Positions 32,157 to 34,212 of a stretch of DNA of 34,212 nt are shown in pieces. The notes beneath the pieces were generated by a model, which made no database searches, was not told the origin of the DNA, and worked only from the letters and a program-made list of their open reading frames with translations. Within the stretch, counting starts at the first letter, position 1. The number at the start of each line of letters is the position of its first letter. Position numbers and translations under genes: made by a program. This stretch comes from Chloroflexota bacterium (lineage in GTDB: Bacteria; Chloroflexota; Anaerolineae; Ardenticatenales; Ardenticatenaceae), in assembly GCA_003520455.1 (NCBI GenBank), contig DOUV01000575.1, positions 407-34,618 of the forward strand. The letters are read 5' to 3'.

Positions 32157-33200
32157 TCACACTTGAATGGGATAGCGTCCGAATTCGTAGGCTGTATCGC
32201 ACATCGCCCGGACGCACTCTACCTTGCAATAGCTGGTCACAGAGTTCCCCGATGCCAGCATGTAGCCGCCGCCGGGCGCCACATCACGCAGCAGACCGAG
32301 GGTCGTTTCCCGAACCTGGTCAGGTATTCCCGTCGTCAAGAGGTCCACGTCTACATTGCCGCAAAGAATGACCCGGTCTCCATACTGCTTCTTCACTGCG
32401 CGGATATCCATACAGGCCGGTTCGATTGGGTTGAGCACGTGGATACCCGACGCCAGGAGGTCCTCCAGCAGAGGGATCAGGTTGCCATCAGAGTGATAGA
32501 CCCACGCGATTCCAACGTCGCGAACGCGATCTGCCACCCTGCGAACATAAGGCAACATGAGCTCGCGGAACATCTTCGGGGAGAAGAGTGGGCCCGTCCG
32601 GAAGGCAATATCATCCGCAGTCCAGAACATATCGAAGCCGAGGCGGGCGGCCTGTTCTACGGCGGCAACCGCGTAGTCGCTGTAGCGCCGAAGCAGTTCC
32701 TCGATCAGCAATGGATCGTCGTAGAGGCAGTAAAAGAAGTGTTCCATGCCCATTGCCAGGTAGGTCGACGAGATGCCGACGCGGCTCGCACACACAGTCG
32801 CGTAGTCACCGGCCTGAGCGAGAAAGCTCCTGGCCGGAGCAAGGAATGCCTCGCTAGAAGGATTCGGGAGTTGGAGCTGATCGAGATCCTCCCAGTCCTT
32901 AATCTTGCCATCCTTGAAGTACAGAATACCGTCCGCGCCGGGACGTTTCACAGCCGGGATTGGCGGCAGCATCCCGTAGACCAGGACATCGCGGTGGAGG
33001 ATCTGGTTGATCTGCACCTGAATCTCAACGGGTGGGCTCTCGTACTCACCTGCCTCGAAGAACCTGCCCGCCGGGAGATCCTGATCCAGAAGCCGGCAGA
33101 GAAAGGGGAAGTCAATGCCAACCTCCATGTAGGGTACGCGATCGGGAATCTCTCCTGCCAGGACACACTGAACACGCTCACGAGGCGTCATTTCTGTCAT
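32157..33200 (-). CDS. Uroporphyrinogen decarboxylase-family methyltransferase (MtaA-like)
   Basis: This 347-residue TIM-barrel protein belongs to the UroD superfamily branch that handles methyl-corrinoid proteins rather than porphyrins. It begins MTEMTPRERVQCVLAGEIPD with RVPYM, as these proteins do, and carries VYHSDGNLIPLLEDLLASGI followed by a conserved Asn-Pro-Ile-Glu, and VILCGNVDV, placed like the zinc-site histidine and cysteine regions of MtaA/MtbA. Genuine HemE would have different N-terminal arginine motifs. AAGGAGCTCACC precedes the ATG at 33200; the open frame extends upstream but without support. With the corrinoid protein gene downstream it would transfer a methyl group to or from the corrinoid; the final acceptor is unknown. 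Confidence 0.88.
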   Translation of the reverse strand: MTEMTPRERVQCVLAGEIPDRVPYMEVGIDFPFLCRLLDQDLPAGRFFEAGEYESPPVEIQVQINQILHRDVLVYGMLPPIPAVKRPGADGILYFKDGKIKDWEDLDQLQLPNPSSEAFLAPARSFLAQAGDYATVCASRVGISSTYLAMGMEHFFYCLYDDPLLIEELLRRYSDYAVAAVEQAARLGFDMFWTADDIAFRTGPLFSPKMFRELMLPYVRRVADRVRDVGIAWVYHSDGNLIPLLEDLLASGIHVLNPIEPACMDIRAVKKQYGDRVILCGNVDVDLLTTGIPDQVRETTLGLLRDVAPGGGYMLASGNSVTSYCKVECVRAMCDTAYEFGRYPIQV

Positions 33201-33495
33201 GGTGAGCTCCTTGTCACGCGCGATACGCTGCCCATCGCGGTGATCGACTGGCTGAAGCCGGGGCGCCTGGCGCATGCCAGGGGGATGAGATTGAACATCA
33301 TACACTCTCCGCCGGTTGCCTACGACGAGCGCCACCGGCGATCCTGGGGGCGAAGAAACACTCCCCTGTTCCGGAGGAGTCGTTGTGGCCGCACCAGATC
33401 CGGACAGAGGTGGCGTCGTCGTTGGCCTCGATGACCGCGGTTTCTACTCGAGTAGTCTTCATACAGGGGCCACTTCACTTAGAAACCTGGCAGCG
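33201..33495. other. Spacer between E2 and UroD-family genes
   Basis: About 295 bp with no supported gene. It should contain the promoter of the methyltransferase gene and the terminator of the E2 operon on the minus strand; neither is clear from inspection. Confidence 0.35.
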
Positions 33496-34212
33496 CTAGA
33501 GCTGCGCGAGCAGATAGGGCTCTTCGATCAGCGCCGTGATCGTGTCCAGGAAACGGGCGGCGTCGGCACCGTCGAGGACGCGGTGATCCACCGACAATGT
33601 CAGGAAGACCGTCGGCCGCACCGCCAGCCGGCCCTCCACGGCCACCGGTCGCTCCTTGATGCGACCGACTGCCAGGAGAGCTGATTGGGGCGAATTGATG
33701 ATGGCGTCGAACTGATCTACTCTGAACATCCCCAGATTGGAGATCGTGAACGAGCCCCCCTGCACGTCCTGCAATCCCAGCTTCCCCTGGTGCGCGCGCG
33801 TGACGACATCGGCTCGTGATTGCGCGATTTGCGTCAACGACTGGTGGTTGGCGTTCCGGATGACCGGTACGATGAGGCCCCGCTCCGTCGCGACCGCCAG
33901 GCCCACATCAATCGTGTCCAATGGGAGAATTCCCTCGCCAGACCACGTGGCGTTCACGCGGGGGTGCTCCTCCAGTGCGCGCGCTGCGATCTTGACCAAC
34001 AGATCGCTGATCGTGAGGCGCACACCGGCCTCTGCTTCAATCCGGCCGGCTACGCGGTCGCGCAGTCTGAGCAGCAACGAGGCATCCGCCTCAACCGAGA
34101 GATAGAAGTGAGGCACCGTCGCGAAGCTACGGGTCACGTGTTCGGCCGTTGCTTTCCGCAGCCCTTGGAGCCCGCTGACCTCTCTCACGGCAGTGCGCGC
34201 CGGCTCGCTGGG
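33496..34212 (-). CDS. Dihydrolipoamide acyltransferase (E2), partial, runs off the right edge
   Basis: This is the C-terminal catalytic domain of an E2 component of a pyruvate or branched-chain 2-oxoacid dehydrogenase complex, 238 codons of which lie in the window. It starts inside the Pro/Ala-rich linker (PSEPARTA) and reads through GLQGLRKATAEHVTRSF, VPHFYLSVEAD, the GSFTISNLGMF and INSPQSALLAVGRI segments, and the active-site H-x-x-x-D-G as DHRVLDG, ending about 25 residues later as usual. The lipoyl and E1/E3-binding domains must lie beyond the window. The enzyme transfers an acyl group from lipoate to CoA. The E1 and E3 genes are probably upstream, outside the window. Confidence 0.95.
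   Translation of the reverse strand, partial: PSEPARTAVREVSGLQGLRKATAEHVTRSFATVPHFYLSVEADASLLLRLRDRVAGRIEAEAGVRLTISDLLVKIAARALEEHPRVNATWSGEGILPLDTIDVGLAVATERGLIVPVIRNANHQSLTQIAQSRADVVTRAHQGKLGLQDVQGGSFTISNLGMFRVDQFDAIINSPQSALLAVGRIKERPVAVEGRLAVRPTVFLTLSVDHRVLDGADAARFLDTITALIEEPYLLAQL

Noticed and set aside
32058..33434. Plus-strand 458-codon frame across the UroD-family gene
   Set aside because: Antisense of a gene with a good ribosome binding site and family motifs; it also reads through the heptamer repeat.

Overview
The window is bacterial, GC-rich (about 60% by eye) and gene-dense. It contains no rRNA or tRNA that I could recognise. A caa3 oxidase operon that also encodes a Rieske protein and a cytochrome b-cytochrome c fusion, a LivM-LivG fusion, flavin-dependent LLM-type oxidoreductase genes and decayed IS110, ISAs1 and IS1634 elements would fit a Chloroflexota-like aerobe. 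This placement is an inference from gene content, not from a marker gene.

Layout. 1-913 has no recognisable gene. 914-2086 (+) is a PHBH-type FAD monooxygenase. 2130-8654 (-) is one tightly overlapped respiratory operon, transcribed ctaC-ctaD-ctaE-ctaG-subunit IV-Rieske-cytochrome b/c. It encodes a quinol-oxidising bc complex and its terminal oxidase together, and both complexes carry a very similar covalently attached cytochrome c domain. 9077-9946 (-) is a two-domain universal stress protein whose end appears to be spliced out of frame onto a TrkA_C remnant. Two small translationally coupled genes follow (10263-10728, -). 11485-12192 (-) is a FadR-type GntR regulator. 12466-13953 is IS wreckage (an ISAs1-like 3' half abutting an IS110 pseudogene that contains a 47-bp ATCC microsatellite).

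14237-30689 (+) is the main accessory locus. A sigma70-like promoter overlaps two TGGTATA-centred operators and precedes a long catabolic operon: a branched-chain-type ABC importer (lipoprotein, LivH, LivM-LivG fusion, LivF), a dihydropyrimidinase/hydantoinase-like enzyme, an isocitrate-lyase-superfamily lyase, a class III CoA-transferase, a crotonase lacking both usual catalytic glutamates, an LLM flavin-dependent oxidoreductase, a LeuC/LeuD-type hydro-lyase pair, a beta-ureidopropionase-type carbamoyl hydrolase, a flavin reductase, a decayed M20 carbamoylase, and a second, allantoinase/dihydroorotase-like cyclic amidohydrolase. Together they read as uptake and ring opening of a cyclic ureide or imide, release of the carbamoyl nitrogen, and breakdown of a (probably branched) dicarboxylic carbon skeleton by hydration, CoA transfer and C-C cleavage. 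The substrate cannot be named from sequence. The combination matches no single pathway I know.

30868-33200 (-) holds an IS1634-family remnant, a corrinoid protein, a 98-bp degenerate heptamer repeat and a UroD-family methyltransferase: half of a corrinoid methyl-transfer system. The window ends inside an E2 acyltransferase gene of a 2-oxoacid dehydrogenase complex (33496 to the right edge, -).
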